From an uncultured Prevotellaceae bacterium (GTDB taxonomy: Bacteria > Bacteroidota > Bacteroidia > Bacteroidales > Bacteroidaceae): a stretch of 39,276 nucleotides of DNA. The notes under the pieces are model-generated. The model did no database searches. It saw only the letters and a list, made by a program, of their open reading frames with translations, and was not told the origin of the DNA. Location of the stretch: positions 1-39,276 of the forward strand of contig CACYJV010000034.1 in the NCBI GenBank assembly GCA_902774815.1. Direction: 5' to 3'. Shown here one piece after another: positions 17,495 to 26,334 of this stretch. The stretch's first letter is position 1; every line of letters starts with the position of its first letter. The translations under genes and the position numbers were made by a program.

Positions 17495-17528
17495 GTTAAA
17501 ACCAATTGTTAAATTTAACGGTTTTAAC
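17495..17528. repeat. Nested palindromes after the START-like gene
   Basis: GTTAAAACC (17495-17503) pairs with GGTTTTAAC (17520-17528). The 16-base loop contains the perfect 12-bp palindrome GTTAAATTTAAC (17508-17519). It starts 3 bases past the stop codon of the START-like gene, so it could end that transcript, but it lacks a run of T on the minus strand. Confidence 0.6.
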
Positions 17529-17531
17529 ATC

Positions 17532-17930
17532 CTATAACCCACTGGAGTGATGAAGCCGTTCCAGATTGTCGTCCCATATGTCATGCAACAAAGCAATGTC
17601 ATCAGGATCGGCATAATCAGTGATGATGAGCATGTAGTCACCAGTCAGATCGCTCTTCTCCATACGCATCTCTAGATATGCTTCGGGATCGTCTTCGTCG
17701 ACCCAACGCATACGCATGCAACTGTTTTTGGTGCGCTCCAGGATGTCAAGTTTACGCGAATCGTAGTGCATAAGGGGATTTCCCCATGCCAGTGTGACCG
17801 TGTTCTCATCCATCTCCACTTCGTCTGCAATCCAGCGAGCCAAGCCTTCAGCGGTGCTCAAATGGCGCCAAATGATGGCCGGCGAGTTCGATTTCAACTC
17901 GTATTCAACGATGATTCTCTGCTTCTTCAT
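17532..17930 (-). CDS. START-like (SRPBCC-type) small domain protein
   Basis: 132 residues, cytoplasmic, no signal peptide. The layout fits the helix-grip fold: an opening beta strand (RIIVEYELKSNSPAIIWRHL), the segment TAEGLARWIADEVE typical of AHSA1/START-like proteins, several strands and a C-terminal helix (DIALLHDIWDDNLERLHH). No catalytic residues are recognisable. Such proteins bind hydrophobic ligands or assist protein folding; the role here is unknown. It stands alone with its own promoter-like element, diverging from the tRNA-Met gene. Confidence 0.8.
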   Translation of the reverse strand: MKKQRIIVEYELKSNSPAIIWRHLSTAEGLARWIADEVEMDENTVTLAWGNPLMHYDSRKLDILERTKNSCMRMRWVDEDDPEAYLEMRMEKSDLTGDYMLIITDYADPDDIALLHDIWDDNLERLHHSSGL

Positions 17931-17966
17931 ACGCTTGTTTTACGTTTGATAGTAGGTTTTCAGTTG

Positions 17967-17996
17967 CAAAAATAGCATTTTTTTTCGAAATACAAA
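17967..17996 (-). promoter_or_regulatory. Promoter of the START-like gene
   Basis: On the minus strand TTTG (17996-17993) is followed after 18 bases by TATTTTTG (17974-17967). The spacing is one base shorter than usual. The predicted leader is about 33 bases. Confidence 0.5.
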
Positions 17997-18013
17997 TAAA
18001 TTTTTCAGTTTTT

Positions 18014-18045
18014 TTTGGTGTTTTCAAAAGTTTATATTACCTTTG
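18014..18045 (+). promoter_or_regulatory. Promoter of the tRNA-Met gene
   Basis: TTTG (18014-18017), a 20-base spacer, then TACCTTTG (18038-18045): a full Bacteroidetes consensus. Transcription would start about 60 bases before the tRNA. Confidence 0.75.
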
Positions 18046-18111
18046 CACCGCATTTCAAGGATGGCCCTATCGCTTGAAGATTGCTGGCCACACGGAATCA
18101 AAACAATGGAT

Positions 18112-18185
18112 GGCGGGATAGCTCAGTTGGTTAGAGCGTCGGATTCATAATCCGGAGGTCGAGGGTTCGGGTCCCTCTCCCGCTA
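18112..18185 (+). tRNA. tRNA-Met (anticodon CAT), elongator type
   Basis: 74 bases without an encoded CCA. The acceptor arm GGCGGGA pairs with TCCCGCT (first pair G-T), the D arm is GCTC/GAGC, the anticodon stem TCGGA/TCCGG encloses TTCATAA with CAT at 18146-18148, and the T arm GAGGG/CCCTC encloses TTCGGGT. The discriminator is A. The anticodon stem lacks the three G-C pairs of initiator tRNA. A tRNA-Ile with modified CAT cannot be fully excluded by eye, but the similarity to elongator tRNA-Met is better. Confidence 0.9.
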
Positions 18186-18207
18186 CGAAAGTGAAACATC
18201 CAATTAC

Positions 18208-18242
18208 AAAAGAGTCGCGAGCAGTTTCGCGACTCTTTTTTT
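18208..18242 (+). terminator. Terminator of the tRNA gene, possibly bidirectional
   Basis: AAAGAGTCGCGA pairs perfectly with TCGCGACTCTTT around a 6-base loop and is followed by more T residues. The minus strand has TTTT after the same hairpin, so it could also stop transcripts of the converging regulator gene, whose stop codon is at 18318. Confidence 0.9.
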
Positions 18243-18317
18243 GCAATGGCCAATCTATACCTTTATTATATATAGAAGCGGCAAAACCGCACAGGGATTC
18301 CATCCTCTTTGATGTCC

Positions 18318-21182
18318 CTACAAGTGCTGCAGGAATTCGGTAAGGCTGTCTTTCGTGTCGAGCCCAAGCTTTTGGCGGATGCGATAGCGACTGATTTCCA
18401 CTCCTCGCGTCGAGATGTTCAGCAGGGGAGCAATCTCCTTCGACAAGAGGTTCATCCGGATGTAAGCGCAAAGCATCTTCTCCTTGTGTGTCAGCGTCGG
18501 GTAGCGCTCGTCGAGAATCTGCAGGAAATGATGATGTACGAAGTCGAACGAGCTTTTGAATGCTTCGAGGTCGTCATCGTGTTCGATATTCGTATCGATC
18601 TGCCCGATAAGTCTTGTCACACGCCGCTTGATGGTGGAAAGAAGTTCCGAATTCTTTACCTCCGTTCCTGTGGGCAGCGCATTGTTCAGGCTGAGAGCCG
18701 TCTTCTTAATCTCCTGTAGCATCTCGTTTTTGCGCACGATGTTCATTCGCGAACGAACGAGCTCGTCCTGACGCGCACGCAGTTCCATCTCCAGTTTCTC
18801 TTCGCGAAGAGTTTCAATCTGTTCCTCCTTTTCCAGGATCTCCTCTTCTTTCTCCTGCAGCTGCTCGTTCTTCTTGGCAACCAGCCGCTGGCGACTCTTC
18901 TGAACATACCGATAGGCCATATAGGCGGCAGCCATCATCAACAGGGCATAGAGGGTGTAGGCCCACCACGTACGATACCACGGCGGCAGAATAACAAAGC
19001 TGAACGACGTCTCGACGGGCTTCTGACTGCCTGTCATGATGACACGCAGATGGAAAGTGTAGGAACCTTCGTGCAAGTTGGTGTATTCCTTGATTCTTCG
19101 GCGTGTATACGGGCTCCATTTGTCTTCGGCCGATCCCTCCAGCCAGTAGCTGTATTGCACGGTTTTAGACGGATCATAGTTATTGGTGCTGTACTCCAGT
19201 CGCAAAGAGTTGTTGCGCCAGGCAATTTTCGCAGGCTGTTTGCAACCGTAGAACAGCGTGTCGGCATAGTTACCGATATAGATATTCCTGATGTAGGGAC
19301 GTACGTGCAAGTCGGCAGACGATCCTTGCGAAGGCGTTTCGGAGGCACGTGATACGTCTCGAGCACCTTGAACACCCCCGAAAACATGCAGCATGGCAAA
19401 GCCATCCTCCGTACCGATGATGGCCTCTTTCCCATCGTCGCTGAAGCTGATGTTCTCGAAGTCCTCCATAAGGCAATCGTTCAGGTAGCCATTGTTGTCC
19501 TTTCCAGCCACAACGTGAAGGGTTCCATCTGAAACATACCACAACCTGCCCTTTGAGTCCTGACGTATATAGGTGTAGGCGACGTGTCCCTCCAGCTGAT
19601 CCTCCAACTTACGGTAGGGTTCCAGACAGTCGTTGGTCGTATCGTAGCGGAAAAGCCCTCGACGGCTTGCCACAATAGTCTCGCCATTCACCTTTGTTAT
19701 ACAGACGTTATCGCCCTTTGGCAGCTGCGGGGAGTTGTAACATCGCTGCGAAGTGACTTCGCTAAGGTCGGCACTCAACACGAGGCGGAAGATTCCCTTT
19801 TCCTTATTGGCCACCCACACGGCACCTGATCCATCCTCCACATAGAAAGTCTTGGCCGAAAGGCCGGCTCCCTTCACCCGCTCGGCCATCTCCCATCGTC
19901 CACCTTGCCTGCGCATGAGTTGCAAACCCCAGTAGGTTGCCACCAACAGCACGTCGTCGCGATAGCCAAGGGAACGTACGCCCCACACACCTCTTTGATT
20001 ATAGCGCGTGATGCGATCGCCATCGAACATCAGGAAGAAGTGGCGACCGCCACAAAACAGTTTTCCGTCGATGGTATCAAGGCATAGCACCTGACTGCCG
20101 GTGCCTTCTATGAAACGGATGGCGCCCGACGACATCTCATAAAGTCCCTGATTGCTGCCCAGATAGAGCTTTCCACGATATCTCATGCTGCAGTTGCCAC
20201 TTCCAACAGGCGACTGCCGACTGTTGAGGAAGCGCAGAGGGGAGTCGAGAGGCACGCAATCGATGCCGTTGTCGAGGCCCAGCCAGAGGTTGTGTTCGCT
20301 GTCGAAGGCTGCCGAGAGCACCATTCTGCTCTGCAAGCCGTTGTCCATCGTGATTTGTTCGGTCACCCCTGTAGCCATGTCGAGCAGGAACACACCATCG
20401 TGAATGGTGCCCAATGCCAGGAGATGATCGCTGATGGCCGCACACGACAGTTGCTTTCCGCCGATGCGGCTGCTGGCTGCGGTCTGTACGGGAGTCAAAC
20501 GGTTGTTGTCGTAGAGAAAGAGTCCGTGTTCGCTGCTCACCAACAGCAACTTTCCCTCATAGGGTAACAGAGCTACGATGGGTGATGTCTGCTGTATATC
20601 GATGCCATGCAGCGGGGTAAACTTCTTCCCCATGAGCACGTAAACGCCTGTTGCAGTGGTGACGTAGAGACGATTGTAGACCACGGCGGAATAGCTTAAG
20701 CCGTGCGGATCGTTGATGCGATGACGAGTGTTGTTGATGTAGATGGCCGTATCGCATTGGAAATAGGTGTTATCTCCTAACCGATGAATATTCCAAACGT
20801 TCAGCTGGCCAATCTTCTCGACCGACTCCGACAGTCTTTCGTAGACCATACGCCCCTTTTCATTACGCACAAAACGGCCAAACTGGCCGAGGGCACCCAC
20901 GTAGATGCCATCACGGGCGGCATAGACCGACCTGACTTTTGCATTGCCAGGCAGGCTGTAGGTTTTCCAATTCGCCCCATCGAACTCAAGCAAACCTTTG
21001 TTATTGGCAAAGTACATCCAGCCTTCATGGTTCTGAACGATCTGCCAATTCTGGTTTCCAGACCGGTATTGCTGCCTCGAATAGTTCACGACAGCATGCT
21101 GCCATGAACCATCAGCCATGAGGGGCATTGACATGAGGAGCAGGCCTGCCGCAATGATGATTGTTGTGCATAATTGTTTCAT
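18318..21182 (-). CDS. SusR-like membrane regulator: beta-propeller, Y_Y_Y, LuxR-type HTH
   Basis: 954 residues. A signal peptide (MKQLCTTIIIAAGLLLMSMPLMA) precedes a large periplasmic part (about 25-665) of repeated propeller blades, e.g. GLYEMSSGAIRFIEG and DSKGRLWYVSDGTLHV. A Y_Y_Y domain (about 670-733) includes VQYSYWLEGSAEDKWSPY and NLHEGSYTFHLRV. A membrane helix follows at about 738-758, a charged coiled coil at about 765-830, and a LuxR-type helix-turn-helix at the end (KEIAPLLNISTRGVEISRYRIRQKLGL). There is no histidine kinase or receiver domain, so it is a one-component sensor that binds glycan outside and DNA inside. It diverges from susC and most likely controls this locus. The first ATG is needed to keep the signal peptide. 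Confidence 0.92.
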   Translation of the reverse strand: MKQLCTTIIIAAGLLLMSMPLMADGSWQHAVVNYSRQQYRSGNQNWQIVQNHEGWMYFANNKGLLEFDGANWKTYSLPGNAKVRSVYAARDGIYVGALGQFGRFVRNEKGRMVYERLSESVEKIGQLNVWNIHRLGDNTYFQCDTAIYINNTRHRINDPHGLSYSAVVYNRLYVTTATGVYVLMGKKFTPLHGIDIQQTSPIVALLPYEGKLLLVSSEHGLFLYDNNRLTPVQTAASSRIGGKQLSCAAISDHLLALGTIHDGVFLLDMATGVTEQITMDNGLQSRMVLSAAFDSEHNLWLGLDNGIDCVPLDSPLRFLNSRQSPVGSGNCSMRYRGKLYLGSNQGLYEMSSGAIRFIEGTGSQVLCLDTIDGKLFCGGRHFFLMFDGDRITRYNQRGVWGVRSLGYRDDVLLVATYWGLQLMRRQGGRWEMAERVKGAGLSAKTFYVEDGSGAVWVANKEKGIFRLVLSADLSEVTSQRCYNSPQLPKGDNVCITKVNGETIVASRRGLFRYDTTNDCLEPYRKLEDQLEGHVAYTYIRQDSKGRLWYVSDGTLHVVAGKDNNGYLNDCLMEDFENISFSDDGKEAIIGTEDGFAMLHVFGGVQGARDVSRASETPSQGSSADLHVRPYIRNIYIGNYADTLFYGCKQPAKIAWRNNSLRLEYSTNNYDPSKTVQYSYWLEGSAEDKWSPYTRRRIKEYTNLHEGSYTFHLRVIMTGSQKPVETSFSFVILPPWYRTWWAYTLYALLMMAAAYMAYRYVQKSRQRLVAKKNEQLQEKEEEILEKEEQIETLREEKLEMELRARQDELVRSRMNIVRKNEMLQEIKKTALSLNNALPTGTEVKNSELLSTIKRRVTRLIGQIDTNIEHDDDLEAFKSSFDFVHHHFLQILDERYPTLTHKEKMLCAYIRMNLLSKEIAPLLNISTRGVEISRYRIRQKLGLDTKDSLTEFLQHL

Positions 21183-21186
21183 GCTG

Positions 21187-21218
21187 CAAAGATATTGTTT
21201 TTTTCTGAAAACTCCAAA
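21187..21218 (-). promoter_or_regulatory. Consensus promoter abutting the regulator start codon
   Basis: On the minus strand TTTG (21218-21215), a 20-base spacer and TATCTTTG (21194-21187) give a full consensus. Only 4 bases (CAGC) separate it from the ATG at 21182. Transcription would start at or within a base or two of the ATG, predicting a leaderless mRNA. Confidence 0.7.
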
Positions 21219-21262
21219 CTCTATGAGATAGTTTTTTAGAAAGTGCTATTTTTTGAATAATC

Positions 21263-21275
21263 ATTGATTATCAAT
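21263..21275. promoter_or_regulatory. Candidate operator palindrome between regulator and susC
   Basis: ATTGAT-T-ATCAAT is a perfect 13-bp palindrome in the 235-bp divergent gap, about 75 bases upstream of the susC promoter -33 element. It is a plausible binding site for the regulator or another factor. Similar strings occur in other gaps of this window, which weakens specificity. Confidence 0.35.
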
Positions 21276-21349
21276 AATTTATGTTTTTGATGAGAAACTT
21301 TTGATGTAATCGTTGTGAAGAGCTATAGTAGTCGTGATGTAGCCATATT

Positions 21350-21381
21350 CTTGGCACAGACGAGGAATCAGCGTAACTTTG
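21350..21381 (+). promoter_or_regulatory. Promoter of the polysaccharide utilisation operon
   Basis: CTTG (21350-21353), a 20-base spacer, then TAACTTTG (21374-21381). The predicted leader to the susC ATG at 21418 is about 33 bases. Confidence 0.7.
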
Positions 21382-21417
21382 CGGCATCGATCCTAAACAT
21401 CATTTATTCAAAACACT

Positions 21418-24400
21418 ATGAAATTAAAAAACTTATCAACTGGAATCGGGCAGTCGCTGATTATCAGCTGCCTGCTGCTTCTAATGAGTTCGGGAGCGTT
21501 TGCCCAAGGCTCCCTGAGCATCAATGGTTCTGTGCTTGATGCCTCCACACGCGAACCTTTAATTGGGGTAAGCGTGACGGAAAAGGGTACATCAAATGGC
21601 ACTGTTACTAACATGGACGGCAATTTTACCCTGCAAGTCAAGCGTGGAGCAACCATCGCGTTCTCTTATGTTGGCTATAGGGACTTGGAAGTCTCTGCAG
21701 CCAGAGCATCAGGCGAAATCCTGCTGCAGGAAGACGACCAAACACTGTCGGAAGTCGTCGTCGTGGGTTATGGAACCCAAAAGAAAGTGAACCTGTCAGG
21801 TGCCGTTTCGGCTGTTGAAGGTGACAAACTAGCTGCAAAGCCGACGAGCGACGTGCTCAGTGCCATGCAGGGCGAGCTCCCAGGTGTTGCAGTGCTTCGC
21901 TCAAGCGGTGAGCCGGGCAGCGAGACATCTGGTCTGCGCATTCGTGGATTCTCCTCTGCCAACGCCACTAGCGCATTGGTACTCATCGACGGCGTAGAAG
22001 GCGACCTGTCCTTGCTGAATGCCGACGACATCGAGAGCATCTCAGTGCTGAAGGATGCTTCGGCCTCAGCCATCTATGGTGCCAGAGCAGCATCGGGTGT
22101 CGTGCTCGTAACGACAAAGAGCGGCACTGAAGGCAAACCGAAGATCTCCTACAATGCCTACTACGCAGTAAATACACCCGGCAACATGCCAAAGCGCCTG
22201 CCTGCATGGGAAGAGCAGCAGTGGATCAACCTGGGTCGCTACAACCAAGGCGGCAGCTATGAGTGGAATAAGGAAAAGACCACATGGGTAGCCAATCCGA
22301 ACTTCAACTACTACCCCAACAACAACAATGGACGTTGGGAGCAGTTCACAGCTACGAACTGGGTGGATGAAGGAACAAAAGACCACAGCGACCAAACAAA
22401 TCACTCCCTTTCCGTTTCGGGAGGCACGAAGAGCATCAACTATTTGGTCAGCGGAAACTACTTCTATAAGAATGGTATGCTGAAGTACACCGACAATGCC
22501 AACACTCGTATCAACCTGCATGCCAAGGTAAATGCCGAGCTCAGCAAGTATCTGCAGCTGGGTGTCAACCTGCAGTACCAGTCGAAGAAGAGCACATCGC
22601 CTTCAAATGGCGCAGGCAGCATACTTAATACGATGTACGGCGCACGCGCGCGCCAGCTCCTGTGGCAGCCTGAGGAAACTCCCAACTACGGTTCACAGCC
22701 CTATAGCGGTGACTTGCAGGTGAACCCCATCGACATCCTGAAGAATGGCGGCACCAATGAAACCCTCTATGAGGCCTTCCTCGGCAAGGGCGAACTGACT
22801 ATCAAGAATCTGGTTGATGGACTTCGCATCAATCTGAGCGCCAGCCGTCGTGCAGGTTACTACAGCGGCCGCTCTGAGCGTCACTGGCTGGCGTGGTATG
22901 CCATGAACGGCACTACCATTCGTCAGCAGACGAACAACCCCAACTCGCTCTACCGTATCAAGAACAACGACTATCACGACATGCTGGAAGCCACCGCTAC
23001 CTACGAATTTGGTGTTCAGCAGCACAATGTGAAGTTGCTCGCTGGTACTAGCTACGAGAACTATCGCAAGGATCAGTTCGATGCCACGGCAAGGAACATG
23101 AACTCCAACGACTTCTTCTCGTTCAACTACTTCGATGCCGCCGAAGCCAGCAACATCTCGCTTGCTGACAACGTACAGCCATGGTCGATGATGTCCTACT
23201 TCGGACGTGTCAACTACAACTTTGCCGAGCGTTACCTCCTGGAGGCCAACATCCGTTACGACGGTAGCTCGCGACTGGCTCCTTCAAAGCGATGGAAGGC
23301 ATTCCCATCACTCAGCTTGGCATGGCGTGTGAACCAGGAGAAGTGGTTCAACCTGCCTTGGGTGACCAACCTGAAACTGCGTGCATCATGGGGTCAGCTC
23401 GGTAACGGTGCCGTGCTGGGACTCTACGACTACATTCCCACCATTTCACAAGGTGCAACCTACATCACCGAGAAGAGCTACTACCAGTCCAACCTTGCCT
23501 CAAAGGACAAGACTTGGGAAACCATTGAAACAACCAACATCGGTATCGACCTCGGAGTGCTTCGTGGACGCCTGAACGCTTCGTTCGACTACTACTGGAA
23601 GTACAACAACGACATGCTCTCCCGCCTGCAGTTGCCTCATACCATCGGTATTGGTGTGCCATCCGTGAACGTCGGTAAGCTGAAGACGTGGGGTTGGGAG
23701 TTCGACATCAGATGGCAGGACCGCATCGGCGACCTCCGCTATCAGGTGGCTTTCAACATCAGCGACTCGCAGAACAAGCTTGTTGAGTACGACGGTGCCG
23801 ACGTAATATCGGCTGGCAACGTAAGTCTGCTCGAAGGTTATGCCATGAACACCATCTGGGGCTACAAGACCGATGGCTACTGGTCGAGCCTGGAGGAATA
23901 CCAACAGTACAAGGAAGCCCATCCCGGCTATAAGTCGTTCTCTGATGGCAAGGTCGGTGGTGGCGACGTTCGCTACCTGACACTTCCCGATGCCGATGGC
24001 AGCATTGACCACCAGGTTGGAGCCGGCGACGGAACAAAGGAAAACCACGGCGACTTGGTCTGCCTTGGTAACTCCAACGGCCGCTATCTCTACGGTTTGA
24101 ACCTCTCGGCTCAGTGGAAAGGCTTCGATTTCGCCATCATGTTCCAAGGCGTTGCAAAGCGTAAGATTCTCGTCGATGCCGAAGCCATAACGCCCTTCGG
24201 ACGTACCCACCAGATGCCATGGACCATTCACCGCGACTACTGGACAGAGGACAATCCCGATGCCTACTGGCCACGCCTCTATAACTACAATGGTGACATG
24301 TTCAACTTCCAACCTTCCGACAAGTGGGTGCAGAATGCAGCCTACCTGCGTCTGAAGAATATCACGCTGGGCTATACCATTCCTGTTCCAAAGCGTTACC

Positions 24401-24552
24401 TCCAGAAGCTGCGCGTCTACATCAGCGGAAACGACGTATGGGAGAAGTCCGACATCTTGAAGGTGTTTGACCCAGAAGCAGGCAACAACGTAGGCCGAAA
24501 CTACTATCCCTTCTTCCGCACGTGGTCGTTTGGCGTGAACGTAACACTCTAA
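21418..24552 (+). CDS. susC: SusC-family TonB-dependent outer-membrane transporter
   Basis: 1044 residues. A signal peptide ends in GAFAQ (about 30). A carboxypeptidase-D-regulatory-like beta domain (about 33-105) contains SINGSVLDASTREPLIGVSV and FSYVGYRDLEV. The TonB-box region LSEVVVVGYGTQ is at about 110-120, followed by the plug (AVEGDKLAAKPTSDVLSAM, VLIDGVEGDLSLLNADDIES, SVLKDASASAIYGARAASGVVLVTT written here in part) and a 22-strand barrel ending in RTWSFGVNVTL with the usual aromatic terminus. It imports oligosaccharides using TonB energy, capped by the SusD partner. It is the first gene of the operon. Glycan specificity cannot be read from this gene alone. Confidence 0.96.
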   Translation: MKLKNLSTGIGQSLIISCLLLLMSSGAFAQGSLSINGSVLDASTREPLIGVSVTEKGTSNGTVTNMDGNFTLQVKRGATIAFSYVGYRDLEVSAARASGEILLQEDDQTLSEVVVVGYGTQKKVNLSGAVSAVEGDKLAAKPTSDVLSAMQGELPGVAVLRSSGEPGSETSGLRIRGFSSANATSALVLIDGVEGDLSLLNADDIESISVLKDASASAIYGARAASGVVLVTTKSGTEGKPKISYNAYYAVNTPGNMPKRLPAWEEQQWINLGRYNQGGSYEWNKEKTTWVANPNFNYYPNNNNGRWEQFTATNWVDEGTKDHSDQTNHSLSVSGGTKSINYLVSGNYFYKNGMLKYTDNANTRINLHAKVNAELSKYLQLGVNLQYQSKKSTSPSNGAGSILNTMYGARARQLLWQPEETPNYGSQPYSGDLQVNPIDILKNGGTNETLYEAFLGKGELTIKNLVDGLRINLSASRRAGYYSGRSERHWLAWYAMNGTTIRQQTNNPNSLYRIKNNDYHDMLEATATYEFGVQQHNVKLLAGTSYENYRKDQFDATARNMNSNDFFSFNYFDAAEASNISLADNVQPWSMMSYFGRVNYNFAERYLLEANIRYDGSSRLAPSKRWKAFPSLSLAWRVNQEKWFNLPWVTNLKLRASWGQLGNGAVLGLYDYIPTISQGATYITEKSYYQSNLASKDKTWETIETTNIGIDLGVLRGRLNASFDYYWKYNNDMLSRLQLPHTIGIGVPSVNVGKLKTWGWEFDIRWQDRIGDLRYQVAFNISDSQNKLVEYDGADVISAGNVSLLEGYAMNTIWGYKTDGYWSSLEEYQQYKEAHPGYKSFSDGKVGGGDVRYLTLPDADGSIDHQVGAGDGTKENHGDLVCLGNSNGRYLYGLNLSAQWKGFDFAIMFQGVAKRKILVDAEAITPFGRTHQMPWTIHRDYWTEDNPDAYWPRLYNYNGDMFNFQPSDKWVQNAAYLRLKNITLGYTIPVPKRYLQKLRVYISGNDVWEKSDILKVFDPEAGNNVGRNYYPFFRTWSFGVNVTL

Positions 24553-24556
24553 TAAT

Positions 24557-24592
24557 TGAAAATTGACAATTGATAATTGACAATTATAATTA
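24557..24592. repeat. AT-rich iterated spacer between susC and susD
   Basis: AATTGACAATT is repeated (24561 and 24575) within a short run of ATTGA/AATTA words. This is simple spacer sequence of a kind common in Bacteroidales; no function is assigned. Confidence 0.55.
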
Positions 24593-24616
24593 ATGGTTAA
24601 AACTATTCAGACAATT

Positions 24617-26290
24617 ATGAAACGATATATTTTCAAATCAATGAGCGCTGTCGCCATGGTATGTGGCGCGATGATACTGGCCAGCTGCGAACTGGATCGG
24701 TTGCCCGAGACAACGCTTGCCGATAACAACTTCTGGCAGAGCGAAACCGACCTGCGCGGTGCTTGCAACAAGCTCTATGTCGACCTGCCAGGATTCTCCC
24801 ACGACACCCGCGCCGACGACATCATCGGAACGGCTGCCAACTCTACTTCAAGTGGTAACTGGAATGTGCCCGCAACTTCCAATGACTGGACTCAACCATA
24901 CGCTAAGATTGCCGTCTGCAACAACATTATTTCCAAAGGCGAGCAGGCTCCGTTGCTGGAGGCTCAGAAGAACCGTTGGATGGCAGAGGCCTACTTCTTC
25001 CGCGCCTACCACTATTTCGACCTTGTGAAGAAATATGGTGACGTTCCCCTGATCCTGAAAGCCTTCGACTCCACGAACGATCCAGACATCAAAATGGGCC
25101 GTACTGCACGCGAAGAGGTCATTAAGCAGTGCTATAGCGACCTGGCATTTGCCGAGGCAAACCTGCCTGACATCGACGACGTGAAGAGCGATGCCGATTG
25201 GGGCCGCGTCTCGAAGAGTGCCGCACGTGGTTTGCTGGTGCGCATCGGTCTTTACGAGGGTACTTACATCAAGTATCACAACCTGAGCGGCGATGCCAAG
25301 AGCCACCTGAAGGTGAGCATCGACGCCGCTGAGCGACTCATCAACAGCGGTAAGCACAGTCTTTATCCCGACTTCCAGAAGCTGTTCTATTTCGACGGCG
25401 AAGGTCGCCAAAACAAGGAAAACGTGTTCGTGAAGGTTTATGGTCCCAATGGTGCAAGTGGCGTGATTGTCCACAACAACTCGCGTGGACTTGAGAATGC
25501 CGTGAGCGCAACACGCCAGACCATCGATGAAATCCTCTACTCTGACGGTCTGCCTCGCGAGAAGACAACCCTGAAGGTGGAAGAGACCATGCACAACGAC
25601 GTGTTCCTGAACCGCGATCCCCGTATGGCCATGACATTCTACCAAAAGGGCGAGGAAGCCTATAAGGCTGGCTACAATCCCTTCGGCAATCAGCACGGAA
25701 ACGGCTATGGCATCAAGAAGGGCTTCATGCTCGACGAATGGAACACGGTGAACAAGGAGACTGTCGATAAGATGATCATTCGCTATGCCGAAGTGCTCCT
25801 TTCCTATGCCGAGGCACTGTTTGAATACAACGGACAGATCAGCGATGCACAGCTCGAAGCAACTGTTAACAAGGTACGTGCACGTGCTGGTTTCGACGTG
25901 AAGCTGACCAACTCGTTCGTCAGTGCCAATGGCCTGAATATGCGCGACGAGATTCGCCGCGAGCGCCACGTCGAATTCATTGACGAGAACCTTCGCTACG
26001 ACGACATCATCCGTTGGAAGATTGCCGAGAAAGTGCTGCCCGTCACAATGCTGGGTCTGAAGTACAACGATGCCGACGAGCTGAGCACGCAACGCGAGAA
26101 CATCCAGAACCGTCTGACCGATGCCAACGGCATGTTCAACGGAAAGAAGGTTGCCGATCAGAAAGATATCTACGTGATTGAGCAGGCCAGTTCCCGCAGC
26201 TTCGATCCCAACAAGGACTATCTGTATCCCATCCCCACCTATGAAATTGCCACTTCCGAGGGCAACGTAAAGCAGAATCCCGGATGGTAA
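24617..26290 (+). CDS. susD: SusD/RagB-family glycan-binding lipoprotein
   Basis: 557 residues from the ATG at 24617. A start at 24593 adds 8 residues before the natural signal peptide and lies in repeat-like AT-rich spacer. The lipobox is ILASC with cysteine 24. RagB/SusD features include WQSETDLRGACNKLY near the N-terminus, the TPR-like WMAEAYFFRAYHYFDLVKKYGDVPLI, YAEVLLSYAEALFEYNG, and the end ERHVEFIDENLRYDDIIRWK with YLYPIPTYEIATSEGNVKQNPGW. It sits on the SusC barrel at the cell surface and captures the glycan. It follows susC by 64 bases. Confidence 0.95.
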   Translation: MKRYIFKSMSAVAMVCGAMILASCELDRLPETTLADNNFWQSETDLRGACNKLYVDLPGFSHDTRADDIIGTAANSTSSGNWNVPATSNDWTQPYAKIAVCNNIISKGEQAPLLEAQKNRWMAEAYFFRAYHYFDLVKKYGDVPLILKAFDSTNDPDIKMGRTAREEVIKQCYSDLAFAEANLPDIDDVKSDADWGRVSKSAARGLLVRIGLYEGTYIKYHNLSGDAKSHLKVSIDAAERLINSGKHSLYPDFQKLFYFDGEGRQNKENVFVKVYGPNGASGVIVHNNSRGLENAVSATRQTIDEILYSDGLPREKTTLKVEETMHNDVFLNRDPRMAMTFYQKGEEAYKAGYNPFGNQHGNGYGIKKGFMLDEWNTVNKETVDKMIIRYAEVLLSYAEALFEYNGQISDAQLEATVNKVRARAGFDVKLTNSFVSANGLNMRDEIRRERHVEFIDENLRYDDIIRWKIAEKVLPVTMLGLKYNDADELSTQRENIQNRLTDANGMFNGKKVADQKDIYVIEQASSRSFDPNKDYLYPIPTYEIATSEGNVKQNPGW

Positions 26291-26334
26291 CCGAGAGTTA
26301 AAAAAAGAAAACAGAATAATAATAAAACAGCAAT

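Larger units (their letters stand above)
16811..17531. other. Long intergenic region with array B and palindromes
   Basis: About 720 bp between two minus-strand genes with no supported ORF. In order it holds a cluster of TTTAAC hexamers (16878-16933), unassigned sequence (about 16934-17156) with a weak ATAGCGC/GCGCTAT inverted pair, the 22-bp array B (17157-17332), an AT-rich stretch, and nested palindromes (17495-17528). Confidence 0.6.

Noticed and set aside
18112-18185. Initiator tRNA
   Set aside because: The anticodon stem is TCGGA/TCCGG, without the three consecutive G-C pairs of initiator tRNA-fMet.
18145-18471. 108-codon minus-strand ORF across the tRNA and terminator
   Set aside because: It overlaps the tRNA-Met and the terminator hairpin; its C-terminal residues are the reverse complement of the tRNA.
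18318-21182. Hybrid two-component system (histidine kinase plus regulator)
   Set aside because: The propeller and Y_Y_Y parts resemble hybrid sensors, but no kinase, ATPase or receiver domain follows the membrane helix, only a coiled coil and a LuxR-type HTH.
24848-26092. 414-codon minus-strand ORF inside susD
   Set aside because: The susD frame is firmly supported by its lipobox and family motifs; the antisense translation shows no domain.
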